Source of the DNA: Cephalotus follicularis
Lineage: Eukaryota; Streptophyta; Magnoliopsida; Oxalidales; Cephalotaceae
Length of the DNA stretch: 64,000 bases
Assembly (NCBI GenBank): GCA_001972305.1
Contig: BDDD01001654.1
Coordinates: forward strand, 207,856-271,855
Reading direction: 5' to 3'
Made by a program: the position numbers and the translations under genes. The notes under the pieces were generated by a model. That model was given only the letters and a program-made list of their open reading frames with translations, ran no database searches and was not told the origin of the DNA. Below are positions 1-11,038 of the stretch, in pieces. Numbering within the stretch: the first letter of the stretch is position 1; every line of letters begins with the position of its first letter.

Positions 1-949
1 AGATGCCTCTTCCAGGGGCAGACTTCAAATATCTCAAAATCCTATAAACTACCTCTAAATGAGAGGTACGAGGATCATGCATAAATTGACTAACAACTCC
101 TACAACATAGGCAATGTCTGGTCGAGTGTGTGAGAGATAAATCAACCTTCCAACCAATCATTGATATCTGTTTAAATCAACCGAATCACCAACTCCACCA
201 AAAATATGATGATTAACCTCAATAGGGGAATCTGCAGATTTACACCCTAACATTCTGGTCTCATCAAGAAGGTCCAGTACATACTTCCTTAGAGAGATAA
301 AAATGACATCAGAAGACCTAGCAACCTCAATCCCAAGAAAGTATTTTAGGGGACCTAAATCCTTAACCTCAAACTCTCTAGATAAGTGAGATTTTAATCT
401 GGATACCTCCGCTTCATAGTTACCTGTCACAACTATGTCATCTACATATACAATGAGAACAGTGATCATGTCCCCACCTTGTTTGACAAACATAGTATGA
501 TAAGCATGACTATACTTGTATCCAGCCTTTAGCATGGCTTTAAGAAAACGGCCAAACCAAGCTCTTGGTGACTACTTCAATCCATACAATGCCTTTTTCA
601 GTTTGCATACCTTCCCTTCAATGAAATGTGATGGAAAACCTGGAGGGACATCCATACAAACCTCTTCCTCGAGATCTCCATGAAGGAAGGCATTATTCAC
701 ATCTAACTGTTGTAAACCCCATCCAAGATTGGCTGCACATGACAATAGGGCCCTGATAGAATTCATCTTGGCTACATGAGCAAATGTCTCCTCATAGTCA
801 ATCACATAGGTTTGAGTAAAGCCCTTTGCAACCAATAGTGTCTTGAATCTCTCAACTGTACCATCTGCATTTTGCTTTACTGTATACACCCACTTACATC
901 CCAATGTCCTTTTTCCAGCTGGTAAAGGAACTAGCTCCCCACGTATCAT
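1..949 (-). pseudogene. Copia-A reverse transcriptase and start of RNase H
   Basis: Copia-type reverse transcriptase (RVT_2) read right to left. Visible in order: a GCKWVYTVK block, the LVAKGFTQ and DYEETFAHVAK blocks, QQLDVNNAFLHGDLEEEV, KLKKALYGLK, the catalytic YVDD (in [12 protein letters not shown]), and the KDLGPLKYFLGIEVA block. Positions 1-157 continue with a VGRLIYLSHTRPDIAYVVG segment towards RNase H. There is a stop just after the KKALYGLK block near 571 and another near 157, so the frame is broken although YVDD is kept. In life this enzyme copies element RNA into cDNA in cytoplasmic particles. Confidence 0.9.
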
Positions 950-2273
950 TCTTTTTCAGAGCTTTCATTTCTTCTATCATAGCTTCCTTCCAATTAGGAT
1001 CCAAAATAGCATCTTTCCAACACTGCGGAATAGGTAAAGAAGACAAAGAAGAAAGAAATGTACTATAGGTAGGAGATAGTTTATCATAAGACACAAATTT
1101 GGAAATAGGATGATTTGTACAGGTTCTAACGCCTTTTCTAATAGCAATAGGAATATTACTATCATCAATAGAAACATGAGCGATGTCAAGAGTTTCATTA
1201 CCTGATGGTTGAGGAGATAGAGCTGAGTTCAGAGATGACGATTGACTTGGCGATACTTGGATGGGCTCTCCTATCCGGGTCTTTCGACTAGTATACGTGA
1301 TCAACTATTTGGTGCCAACATGTAGCTGAATATCTCCCTTCTCATCCCCATTCTTACTGTGCTCACTGTTTTCCCCCTCAATAGGATTTTCATGCTCACT
1401 CTCCCCCTCAATATCAATGACCAAAGGTTCACCAGAACATGAATTTTCTTTAGGCATCTCTTCCTCAACACCAATGTTACTCTCCCCAGAAGAGATGTTT
1501 GAAAGTATGACTGATTCTCATGGAAGGTGACATCAATGGTGATAAAAAGTTTACGAGAAGGAAGATGATAACAAAGGTAACCTTTTTGGGAGGTAGAATA
1601 GCCGAGAAAGATACAACGAAAAGCACGAGGATCAAGTTTATCAAGATTAGGACAGAACTTGTGAGCAAAACAAACACACCCAAAGACCTTAGATGAGAGA
1701 TAGGAAATTAGCGAGGAATCGGGGAGAAAAGAAACTGGAGTCTTGAAATTAAGGATTCGAGAAGGGACCGGATTAATGAGATAGGCAGCAGTTAAAACAG
1801 CAACAGCCCAATACAGTTTAGGAACATTCACAGAGAACATGAGAGCCCGAACAAACTCTAAAATGTGTCTATTCTTCCTTTCAGGAATACCATTTTGTTC
1901 AGGAGTACGAACACAAGAGGTTTGAGCAGCTATGTCGTGCTCATCAAGATAAGTGCGAAAAGTCCTATCTATGTATTCAGTACCATTATCACTACGAAGA
2001 ATTTGAATTTTAGCATTAAACTGAGTGCGAACCATGGCATGATAGGATTGAAAACATGTAAAAGCCTCATTTTTAGTACAAAGAAGGTATACACATGTGT
2101 GACAAGTGCAACTATCAATAAAAGAAATAAAGTACTGATTACCCCTCATAAATCAGAGTGTATAATAAAAAAAGGGACAATACTTTTATTAAAACTCAAA
2201 GGATAAGAAGAGCGGGTATGTTTGGCAAGTTCACAAACATCACAAACAAAATCTGCTTGATTATAATTTTTAA
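950..2273 (-). pseudogene. Copia-A integrase and pol linker
   Basis: Retroviral-type integrase core (rve) followed by the variable linker that leads into RT. The D-D-E catalytic residues can be placed: D in FISFIDSC, D in the RSDNGTEY block, and E in PEQNGIPERKNRH. The C-terminal part contains the KVFGCVCFAH and FLGYSTSQKGYLCY blocks typical of copia integrases. The linker (about 894-1304) is hydrophilic and ends in WKEAMIEEMKALKKNDTW, where RT begins. Frame changes near 1300 and 1480 break the reading frame. The protein would insert cDNA into chromosomes. Confidence 0.88.
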
Positions 2274-3160
2274 CTAAATGTGGAACAAAATGGATAAAAC
2301 TCGAAATGAGGGATGACCGAGACGCTTATGCCACTGATGCAGAAAAGGAAAACTACTATATGTTTGAGTCAGATGAGTCGAAGCCCTAGCGGTAATGGAA
2401 GCAAAGTGCGGATCCAGATAGTATAGTCCATCCCATACTCTACCATAGCCAATCGTTTTCCCTGTTCCCAGCTCCTGAAAAACACAATGTGTTGAAAAGA
2501 AGGTAACAAAACAGTTTAGTTCCAAACATAAACGATAAATAGAAAGCAAATTTGCACAAAGACCAGGAACATGAAGGACAGAGGATAACGAAATTGACGG
2601 TGTACAAAGAACACGACCTTTCCCTGAAATAAGGGATAGAGAACCATCTGCAACTCTAATTTTGTCTCTACCAGAACAAGGGGTATAAGAATCAAATACC
2701 TCAAAGGAACTGGTCATATGCTCATTGGCGCAAGAATCAAGACACCACTCAGAAGAACTGAGTAAGGATGACACATTATAAACACTAGAAATTGTACCTG
2801 ATTGAGCAAGGTTGGATGTGCCAGAATGAGAACCATTGGTTGAAGAGCTAGTAGAAGAAGGCCCAGACTGTTGAGAAAGCATATGCTGGAGAGCAAGAAT
2901 CTGATCCGGAGAGAAGACCGGTGCGATCTCAGAAGCCAAGCTAGAAGCAGAACCCTCAGAAAAATGGGCCTGTGAAGGAGATCTCCCTCCAGATCCGAAT
3001 CGTCCACCCCCATTGCCACTTCGACCGCCACGCCACCGTGGACGGCCATGCAACTTAAAACAAGTTTCTCAAGTGTGATTATCCTTATCACAATAATCAC
3101 ATTGCCTCACTGGTTTGTCTACATGATTGCCAACAGAACCACAAGGAACAGGCAGAGGTG
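2274..3160 (-). pseudogene. Copia-A zinc knuckle, protease and GAG-pre-integrase
   Basis: From right to left: a CCHC zinc knuckle (C-D-Y-C ... H ... C at about 3060-3120, with a stop inside it), a glycine/arginine-rich stretch, the aspartic protease, and the GAG-pre-integrase domain (LHQWHKRLGHPS). The protease motif reads LDSCANEHMTS where copia proteases normally have LDSGA-[ST/D]-HM, so the catalytic D-S-G is D-S-C. Downstream LSSVLHVPGLCANLLSI is a good copia protease landmark. S1 starts three bases beyond this block, so gag and this part were once continuous. Confidence 0.85.
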
Positions 3161-3162
3161 GT

Positions 3163-5557
3163 TGTAATGCCTGAAAAATTTCATTCAATGTATTTTGTAA
3201 TTTAATGATGAATTAATAAAAGTTATGGATTTTCAACTAGTGATGTTGAATTTTGAGTAAAGAATGTTAGGAATGTTGTGTTGGATTGAAAATGCAAGAA
3301 AGAGGCGTTAAGCATCGACGCCAAGTGATAGCGTCGACGCCAAGAAGTAAGGCGCGACGCTAAGGGTCCTTGCCCTAACGCGTCGACGCCAAAGAGACAA
3401 GCATTAAAGCGGTTCGTGGAACCTGTTAGCGCTAAGGATAGATAGTCAACGCGTCGACGCGCATCGCAGTACGTTGACGCCTAAAACTGTTGGCAGAATA
3501 AGTTAAAACACTGACAAAGGATGCGCTAAAGGACATGTCGCCAGTTCCCCAAGCCTGCAATGGCAAAGGGAAAGAGAGAAGGGACAGGCGAGGTGACATG
3601 CAGGCAGGTGAGAAAAGAGAGAGAGAGAGATGCAACTCCATAAAGCACACCTCTTCTATCTTCTCCAACCTGCACCGAAAGAAAAAGAGAAAAGAGAAAG
3701 AAACAGAGAGAAATCGAGAGAAGAAGGAGAAAGAGAGAAGCCACTCTTCTCCATACTTGAACCGGAGAGAAAGCTAGGAAGCTCGGACCAAGTGGAGTCG
3801 AGCTTGGACTTGGAGTTTCTGTACCGGACCTGGGAGCTCAGGCTACTGGTCTGTGATCTTGAGGAAGTGGACTACGATTCCTAACTTGGAATATGAGGTA
3901 GGGATTATATGACTGTATTTTTTAGTTCAAACATAATAGATGTTCATTTGGTGACATGCATGAATGTTGGATTGTGATTGTGTAAATGTTGTGTTGTCAT
4001 AACCTGCTATGCATGGTATGATTTGGAGTGGAAATGGATTGAGTTGCATGTGTTGGTCCCTGATATTGAGACGTTATTGCGTTCTGAAATGGAGAAGAAA
4101 ACGTTCTGGCTAGTTAGACGTCAACACCTAGAGGAAGAGACGTCGACTCCTTGACCTGTTATACAGAGAGGAAGACGCTGAAAACGTCGACGCCATGAGG
4201 TAATGTTGACGCCAATAGGCAAGGCACTGACACTTAAGGTTCCTACCTTATAGCATCAACGCCCAAAAGAGGTAGACGTTGACGCCTAAAGCTCCTGCCT
4301 TAAAGCATCGACGCCAAAGAGTGAAGCGCTTACGCTTAAGAGATTGGTATGGAAGTTAACGCCTAGAAAGGTACGTGTTGACGCCCAGAAGGATTGGTAT
4401 GGACGTTGACGCCTAGAGAGTTACGCGTTGACGCCTAAGAGGACTGTTATAGACGTGGACGCCTAGAGGGTACACGTTGACGCCAAAAGGGTCTGATTGC
4501 ATTTTGAGCATATGTTTACTTGCATATTGCTATGGATTGGATTGTGGATTGATTTCTAAAGTGTATTACCATTTTAGAAAAGTGCATACATGATTTTATA
4601 ATAAATCATTATTTTACACGAAAATGTATAATTTCGAAGGATTGAAAAGGGGTTTCAAAACTGAATATTGTTTCAAAATATTGTTTATACATTTGAATAA
4701 ATGTATTATTTCAAGTATTTTATAACTTATAATCTACTTGAGAAAGGACTGATTTTGGATTGATTGTTGGATTGTGATCGATGCCGCGTTAGCCGCGTGA
4801 CGGAGGTTGTCATCGATGGCTAAGGGCGGGATGTACTCCAGGTGCCAAGAGATGGCTAGGGACGCCCACACTGGTTACGTAGCAGTAGTGCAAGTAACAT
4901 TGGATTGATTGACTGAACCTGCTTCAAGTCGTCCGGAGACGGGACTGAAGTAGGAGTACGAAGTCGGGACCAGGAGATGGCGACGCTCTTCATACGGATA
5001 GATTGGATTGATTGGTCCTTTGTGACATGATTGATGAATTGTATGATACTTGGCATGGTTGCTTACCTATTAGAAGATACATATATATGTATTGTAATAT
5101 AATATGCATTGCATCAAAATGCATTCATTACATGAAATTTATTATCGTTAACCCCCAAAATACTTTAATATCTTTCCTACTTAGCCAGTGGATTCGGATA
5201 AACCTATCAATTTCAGATTAATACAGTGGGATGGATATTATGCCAGCATGGTAATCGAAAGAGAAGATAAAGTTGTATTTTCTTTTGAGAAATGATAAAT
5301 GGATTAATGTATTGACTGATTTAGTTCATGCTCCATTTTGAGGGCAATTAACGATGGTTATTGTATTTATGATTAAACGATTTAGTAACATGTAGTATGA
5401 GATGCATGTTACGTACTTGTTCAGCTTATGTTTATAAGCTTCCGCAATGATTATCTATGGTTTGGAAAGTTTTAATTTTCCGTATTTTCTTATAAGCTGA
5501 ATACATATTAATTGTCATGACCTCCGGGTCGGATGATTGTGAGAACGGGGCGTGACA
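3163..5557 (+). repeat. S1: 2.4-kb solo LTR (gypsy-like) inside Copia-A gag
   Basis: A 2395-bp block beginning TGTAATGCC and ending GGGGCGTGACA, flanked by GTGGT (3158-3162) and GTAGT (5558-5562), a 5-bp target duplication with one mismatch. It splits the Copia-A gag. No protein domain, primer site or polypurine tract is inside, so it is a solo LTR left after LTR-LTR recombination. It shares landmarks with S2 (50678-53278): GA-rich leader, CCTAACTTGGAA box, TGAGCATATGTTT box, an inverted repeat TTCAGCTTAT/ATAAGCTGAA (5420-5429 and 5492-5501), and many TTGACGCC/TCGACGCC copies. Superfamily assignment to gypsy rests on the termini. Confidence 0.85.
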
Positions 5558-5562
5558 GTAGT

Positions 5563-6285
5563 TTAGTAAGTGTAGTAAGAGCAGAACGGTCTGGGGGCTG
5601 CATTGCGGCGAGTCTCATGTTGAACCAAATTATAAGCTTCGAGCAATGTAGGAAATGGTTCTTTACCAAGAACCTGAACCCGAATCGGATCATACTCCGA
5701 ATTAAGACCACCAAGAAAGGCATAGACGCGTTCTTTCTCGATATCCTTCTGATAGGTAAGAAGTTCTGTAGCAATGGATGGTTTATGGGTGCGATAAGAA
5801 TCAAATTGCTGCCAGAGATGCGTTAAAGTAGAATAGTAAGTGGCAAGAGGCAACTCTCCTTGCTTTAACTCCCGAACTTGCTTACTTAGTTCGTAAGCTT
5901 GAGCATAGTTGTTTCCCTGAGAAAATTGTTCAGCAATGGCATCCCAGACATCCTTAGCTGAATCCAACATCATGTACTGTGGGCTAACAGTAGGCTCAAT
6001 AGAATTGAGCAACCAAGACATGACCAATGCATCTTCACACAACCACTTTTAATCATTACCTGTTTTTGGTCGAGGAGTGGTCCCAGTCAAGTACCAAACG
6101 AGTTTAGTAGCCCAAGTTGAAAGCATACAGGCTTTGGAACAGGGAAGGTAATTGGTCCCATTAAATTTTATGGAACTGATCTGAAGTGAGGGATTAAATG
6201 TACGTTCTTTACCACCTTCAGCAGGCAAAGCAGAAGTAACACTACTATCGTCAGCCATGACAGACACAAGCAAAAACAGTAACAA
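5563..6285 (-). pseudogene. Copia-A gag (UBN2-type)
   Basis: Copia gag capsid region in two pieces. The N-terminal piece (6049-6285) has the LQISSIKFNGTNYLPCSKA block. The second (5563-6042) has SWLLNSIEP, AKDVWDAIAEQFSQGNN, a LKQGELPLATYYSTLTHLWQQFD block, and ERVYAFLGGLNSEYDPIRVQ, all hallmarks of plant copia gag. A stop separates them near 6046. The gag continues across S1 into the zinc knuckle at 3160. It would form the cytoplasmic virus-like particle. Confidence 0.88.
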
Positions 6286-6700
6286 GGCTCAAAAACTAAT
6301 GGAAAACAACCACCAAACCAAATAGGATCACAAAGCAGCAAACACGAAGGAGGAGATCCTTGGAAAAGTAATAATACAGATGACCTAGTCAAATCTGATA
6401 GTTAGAGACAAAATATGGACGAACGGACAACGGAATCGGACTTAGGACGTCGAAAATAGCTAGAAAGGGGTGGCTGGAAAAAATGCTGACGTGTCAGGAT
6501 AACGTGGCAAATGCGTGCAGGTCAGGCTGGGGTAGAATTCCGATAGCAATGAACAGGTTCTGATTGCATCTCCAAGAACACCACACCTACACTGCAGCCT
6601 CTGGTTGGTGAGATTGGTCACCGGAAAAAGCGTTGGCGACGTCACAAACTCACAGGAGGAGGAGAGAAAAAATGCGTTTAGAGTGTTTTAGGTGTTTGTT

Positions 6701-6712
6701 TCTGAGATACCA
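6701..6712 (-). other. Copia-A primer-binding site
   Basis: On the minus strand the sequence immediately after the 5' LTR reads TGGTATCTCAGA, a slightly degraded match to the plant copia site TGGTATCAGAGC, which pairs with initiator Met-tRNA to prime minus-strand DNA synthesis. Its position fixes the inner end of the LTR. Confidence 0.7.
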
Positions 6713-6887
6713 TGAAGAATAATATTACAAACAAGAGAAGTGTTTGTGTTTTCCAATGTATTAAACAATGTACAAAAGTTCCCTTTATATAGGAAGGGAA
6801 AGACAAGTATGTTATTGTACCAAACTAATGTGGGATTCGAACTTATACATTAACTACAAGTATAACCTACTAACATATATGCTAACA
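6713..6887 (-). repeat. Copia-A 5' LTR (175 bp)
   Basis: A short LTR starting TGTTAGCATATATG and ending TTCTTCA on the minus strand. It carries a TATA box (TATATAAA, complement of 6784-6791) about midway, followed by a pyrimidine/adenine-rich U5. The next five bases to the right (TGTCA) should be the target duplication, but the partner copy is off the window. On the right it abuts the Copia-B reverse transcriptase. Confidence 0.8.
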
Positions 6888-7640
6888 TGTCACAATAATA
6901 TATTTTCTCCAAGAAATAGTAATCCCATACTCGCTTCTAGCCACCTCCATACCAAGAAAGTCCCTTAGAACTCCAAGATCTTTTAATTCAAATTTTTCAG
7001 CAAGATACTTCTTAAAATAATCTAACTCTCCATGATCATCCCCTTTAATGATTATATCATCCACATATACTATAAGAATAGCAATTTTAGCATCTTTGGA
7101 GTGTTTATAAAAAAGTGAGTGGTCGGATTGAGCTTGTAGGAAACCCTTTTTCTTGATTGCTTGAGTAAATTTTTCAAACCATTCTCTAGGGGATTGCTTA
7201 AGCCCATAGAGAGACTTATTCAATTTGCACACCAGGCCACTTTTTCTTTCAAACCCCAGAGGAGGATCCATATACACTTCTTCATGTAAATCACCATTTA
7301 AGAATGCATTCTTCACATCCAATTGTTGCAAAGGCCAATCAAGGTTAGAGGCCAATGAGAGAACTCTTATGGTATTGAGTTTGGCTACTGGAGCAAAAGT
7401 CTCCTGATAATCTATGCCATATGTCTAAGTAAAACCCTTGGCAACAAGTCTTGCCTTATATCTGTTAATACTACCATATGCATTAAACTTTACGGTGAAG
7501 ACCCACTTACAGCCCACTGTTTTTTTGTCTTTAGGTAATTTCATAATCTCCTATGTACAGTTCCTCTCTAAGGCACTCATCTCTTCTAAGACTGCTATCT
7601 TCCACTAGGGATCATTAAGGGCTTCTTGAATATTTTTCGG
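6888..7640 (-). pseudogene. Copia-B reverse transcriptase, 3' part missing
   Basis: RVT_2 blocks in order from the right: a VYTVKFN-like start near 7500, LVAKGFT (frame broken by a stop near 7426), the [18 protein letters not shown] block, [17 protein letters not shown], the catalytic YVDD (in [15 protein letters not shown]), and [19 protein letters not shown]. The frame ends where Copia-A is inserted, so RNase H is missing here. The catalytic aspartates are intact. Confidence 0.88.
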
Positions 7641-9050
7641 TACATTTGTATTGGTCAATGCAGTAGTGAAGGCATGAAATTTAGGTGATAAATTTTCATA
7701 CAAAACATACTGAGATATAGGGTACTGTGTACATGACCTGGTCCCTTTCCTAAGGGAAATCGGTAGATTCAAGTTCTCATGTAGTGGCTCAGTAATATGT
7801 TATGTAGGGTCTGAAGTATCCATACTAAGAAACTCTATGTTTGAACTAGGAACCACATCGGATTTTTGACCTTGTTGAGTATTGAGATTATCACCACTTT
7901 GTGAATGCCTTCTGCGTGAGTACGTCAGGAGTTGAGGTTGTCGAGTGTTACCTTCTCCTGCTTCCAAATATTCTGGTTGTTCAACTAGTGGTATCATAGG
8001 GCTGGTGGTGGATAACAGAGGTGAGGATAAAACTATAATTGCTGAATCTGTTTCAGGTTTATCCCAAGACTTATCTTCACTTAAGTTCTCCCCCTGAAGA
8101 AAGGTTTGGGTGAAGAACGGCTGGGACTCAAAAAAGGTGACATCTAAGGACACAAAGACACGACGTAAGGATGGAGAGTAGCACTTGTATCAGCGTTGAG
8201 TAAGAGAGTACCCAATGAAGACTCACTTGTGTGATTTTAAATCAAATTTTGAAAGGTGATGTGGCTGGATATGGACAAAAACTGTACAACCGAATAATTT
8301 AGGTGGAAGGGATGTCATGTATCGAAAAGAAAGATAGGTTTGTAACAGGTTGGACATTGGAGTGTTAAATTTGAGAACTCTAGAGGGCATCCGGTTTATG
8401 AGATATGACGTTGTTAAAACAGCTTCACCCCAAAGATATTTGAGAACATTCATGGTAAACAATAGAGCTCTAGCAACCTCAAGGAGATGACGATTTTTCC
8501 TTTATGCTATACCATTTTGTTAGGGAGTATCTGGATAAGAACTTTGATGAATTATTCCATTGTTTGTCAAGTAATCACTTAGAATTAAGCAAAAATACTC
8601 TTTCCCATTGTCGGTTCGTAGGGCTTTAATTGAGGTGTGAAATTAGTTTTGCACCATTGCATGAAATATTTGAAAGATTTTTGCAGACTCTGATTTTTCT
8701 TTGAGAAGGTAGACCCAACAAACCCTAGTGTGATCATCAATGAATGTTATGAACCACCTAGTACCTGAGATGTTTTTTACATGGGAAGAACCCCATATAT
8801 AACTATGGATTAAGGAGAAAGTATGTGACTCTCTATATGGTTTTATTGGAAAGGATGCACAAGTATGTTTGGCCAATTGACAAGCTTCACAAACGAATAA
8901 ACTAGGATCTTTATTCATAAATAATTTTGGGAACAAATGTTGGAGATAAAAGTTGGGGTGGCCTAACCTACGATGCCACAATATAACATCATCATTTTTA
9001 TTGGAAACAAAGAGAGATTCACTCTCAACAACAGTAGCTTGTTTCTTCAC
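7641..9050 (-). pseudogene. Copia-B GAG-pre-integrase, integrase and linker
   Basis: Starts with the LWHRRLGHPNFYLQ GAG-pre-integrase motif and the C-x2-C pair of the integrase HHCC region (CEACQLAKH), then WFITFIDDHTRVCWVYLL, which holds the first catalytic D. The middle of the core (about 8463-8642) is interrupted by stops, including an altered ALRTDNGKEYF-like second-D block. The C-terminal part (8223-8462) keeps the NVLKYLWGEAVLTTSYLINRMPS block. The linker spans about 7640-8153 and is hydrophilic. It is not translatable as one protein. Confidence 0.82.
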
Positions 9051-9090
9051 ACATTGGACATCCTCAAAGTAGTAGAGTCCTCCTTCCTCT

Positions 9091-9800
9091 CTAGCAATGT
9101 CCGATCATCCTCCCCGATTCCAGTTCCTGAATTTCATAATAATCACCTAAAAATTTAGCAAAACAGTTAAGTTCAAGAGTCATTTTGTTAATTGAAATGA
9201 GGTTGCATGCCAATTTAGGAACATGTAAGACAGAATGTAGTGTAACCATTTCAGAAAGTTGAACTGAACCTTTGCCCGCAATATGTGAGAATATTCCATC
9301 TGCTATTTTGACTCGAGTATTCTTATAGTACGGGGTATAAGAATAAAATAGTGATGGATTACTTGTCATATGATCAGATGCTCCAAAATCAAGCATCCAA
9401 CGGGCATTACTGTCAACATGAAAACCAGTACCTTGGGAAGAGCTATTACTTGTAGTCTGACTCAAGAGCTTTTGAAGTTGTTCAAATTGTGCCTTACTCA
9501 AGAAAGCACCATTTGATTCATTTTGGGCTTGTGTATCTTCTCCTTTTTCTTCTATCGAGACTTGAAGCCCTTTACTCCTCCTATTCAACCCTCTTGGCTT
9601 CCAGTTGGCTTACTTTCCGTGAATATCCCAACAGGTGTCACGGGTATGACCTACTTATTGCAATGATTGCACCAAGGACGTCCACTCTTCTGAGAATTTT
9701 TCTGCTCTCCATTAAATCAATCAGAAGTATTCTTCACAGCTAGAGCCATGGTTTCAATAAGTTTATTACCACCAGATATAACAGAGGGTTCCTTCTTTTC
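9091..9800 (-). pseudogene. Copia-B protease and zinc knuckle
   Basis: Aspartic protease with the landmark WMLDFGASDHMTSN. Copia proteases carry D-S-G, so the middle Ser is Phe here. Downstream is LHSVLHVPKLACNLISI. The CCHC knuckle lies at about 9610-9680 (C-N-H-C ... GHTRDTC) with a frameshift inside it. Gag follows at 9872. Confidence 0.8.
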
Positions 9801-9871
9801 ATCGAGTATAATCCATCTTCGGCTAGCCTCTCTCCTTACCTCAGAAAAGGCATCATAATGGAAGGTAAAGG

Positions 9872-10495
9872 TCAGTATCCTAATATTCTCACGCGCACCT
9901 CATCGAGCTCACGATTGAGACCAACAATGAATTCATATAGTCGCTCCTTATCTAAGTGCTTTTTAAACTTTTGATTTCCTTCAAGGACTTCCCAATCAAC
10001 CTCACAATGAAAATCGAGTTCCTGCCACAACATTTGCAATTCATTAAAATATTCAATTATATACATACTTCCTTGAAGTAAATCCTTCAACTTGTTCTTA
10101 ATCTCAAAAACTTGAGAAGCATTCTCCAAATCTGAATAATTTTTATTGACAGCATCCCATATAGCCTTGGCGGTCCGAAGGAACAAATATGTGCGGCTGA
10201 TGTGTGACTCCATTGAGTTTATCAGCGAAGCCATCACAATTGAGTTATTGAGCTCCCAATTTTCATGCGTTGGATCATTTACATCAGGTTGCTGAACTTT
10301 ACCGGTGATATACCCTATCTTTCCTCTTCCTCGAATTACTAACAATACAGACTGTGACCATTGTAAGAAATTTTCACTGTTGAGCTTATGACTTGTGATA
10401 TGTAGAGACAATCCTTCTCCAAAGGACTGCGAGACCACCAGAGCTTCAAAGGTTTCAGATGTTACAGATGATGACTGGTCCTTCCTTCCACTCAT
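9872..10495 (-). pseudogene. Copia-B gag
   Basis: A 207-residue open frame with copia gag landmarks: ITSHKLNSENFLQWSQSV near the N-terminus, GKIGYITGKVQQPD, ASLINSMESHIS, AKAIWDAVNKNYSD, and ERLYEFIVGLNRELDEVRVRILG at the C-terminus. The start is the ATG at 10495, 322 bases from the primer site, which is a normal leader length. This is one of the better preserved frames, but the following zinc-knuckle region is out of frame. Confidence 0.88.
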
Positions 10496-10828
10496 CTCAG
10501 TGTTGACTGGTGAACACGATGATGCAGACTTAGTATGGCTGACTTAGTCTTGGACGATGACACTGTTCCAGGTGACAGAGCGCAATGACAACGCTAGTAC
10601 TGGATCATGACGTTTCTAATATCTAGGCAACGATCGTGAGAGCGTAATGACAACGCAATGACGTCGCCTTACTGGTAAGGATGACTGCTTTTGTGGTAGC
10701 AGCCTTAGCAACTTGGGAAAGGCGGTAGAGACCTCCTGTTTTTCTTTCTGGGCATCGACAAAGTCGCCACACAAGTTGTCGCCGGATCTCCTACCTCACT
10801 ACGTCGCCTCACCGGTTCTCTGTTACCA

Positions 10829-10989
10829 TGAAAGTTTTTCTTTCTCTATTTATTGTATATATTTTGCTTGTATACACCCATATATATAAAGGTTGATCTA
10901 CACAAATAAGGAAGAAAACATCTAGCTGAATTATAGGAGTTGATTTCTATACAGCTAAGTAATAACTCCTACACAGATAAGTAATAACA
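10829..10989 (-). repeat. Copia-B 5' LTR with adjacent primer site
   Basis: On the minus strand the block begins TGTTATTACTTATC and ends CTTTCA, followed by TGGTAACAGAG (10818-10828), a variant Met-tRNA primer site. A TATATATA run at about 10890-10898 could serve as TATA box. The outer boundary is uncertain: a second possible start (TGCAAAAAATCC) lies at 11020, because AAGTAA/TTACTT motifs repeat here and no partner LTR is in the window. Confidence 0.6.
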
Positions 10990-11038
10990 GCTAAGTAAAT
11001 CTATTATAGGATTTTTTGCATAATCAGGATAGTGAATT

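Larger units (their letters stand above)
1..6887 (-). mobile_element. Copia-A: Ty1/copia retrotransposon, 3' end outside window
   Basis: A reversed Ty1/copia element with parts in the order gag, zinc knuckle/protease, integrase, reverse transcriptase, RNase H reading from high to low coordinates. That order (integrase before RT) is diagnostic of copia. The 5' LTR is 6713-6887, next to a primer-binding site. The 3' end and 3' LTR are off the left edge. Its gag is split by the solo LTR S1. The body interrupts the RT of Copia-B at 6887/6888, so Copia-A is the younger of the two. Several in-frame stops and frame changes show it is not functional. Confidence 0.9.
6888..10989 (-). mobile_element. 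Copia-B: Ty1/copia retrotransposon, truncated by Copia-A
   Basis: A second reversed copia element: LTR and primer site (10817-10989), gag (9872-10495), protease (9091-9800), integrase (about 7640-9050) and RT (6888-7640). Copia-A entered the RT, and the remainder of B must lie left of the window. On the right the element ends inside the Gypsy-C pol. Multiple stops make it a fossil. Confidence 0.87.

Noticed and set aside
3535..3884. Lysine/arginine/glutamate-rich frames around 3535-3884.
   Set aside because: Created by a GA-rich leader inside the solo LTR S1. No homology or conserved start.
3300..4500. CRISPR-like or satellite array because of regularly recurring GACGCC motifs.
   Set aside because: Motifs are short, degenerate and irregularly spaced, and the region is an LTR in a plant genome. 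CRISPR does not apply.
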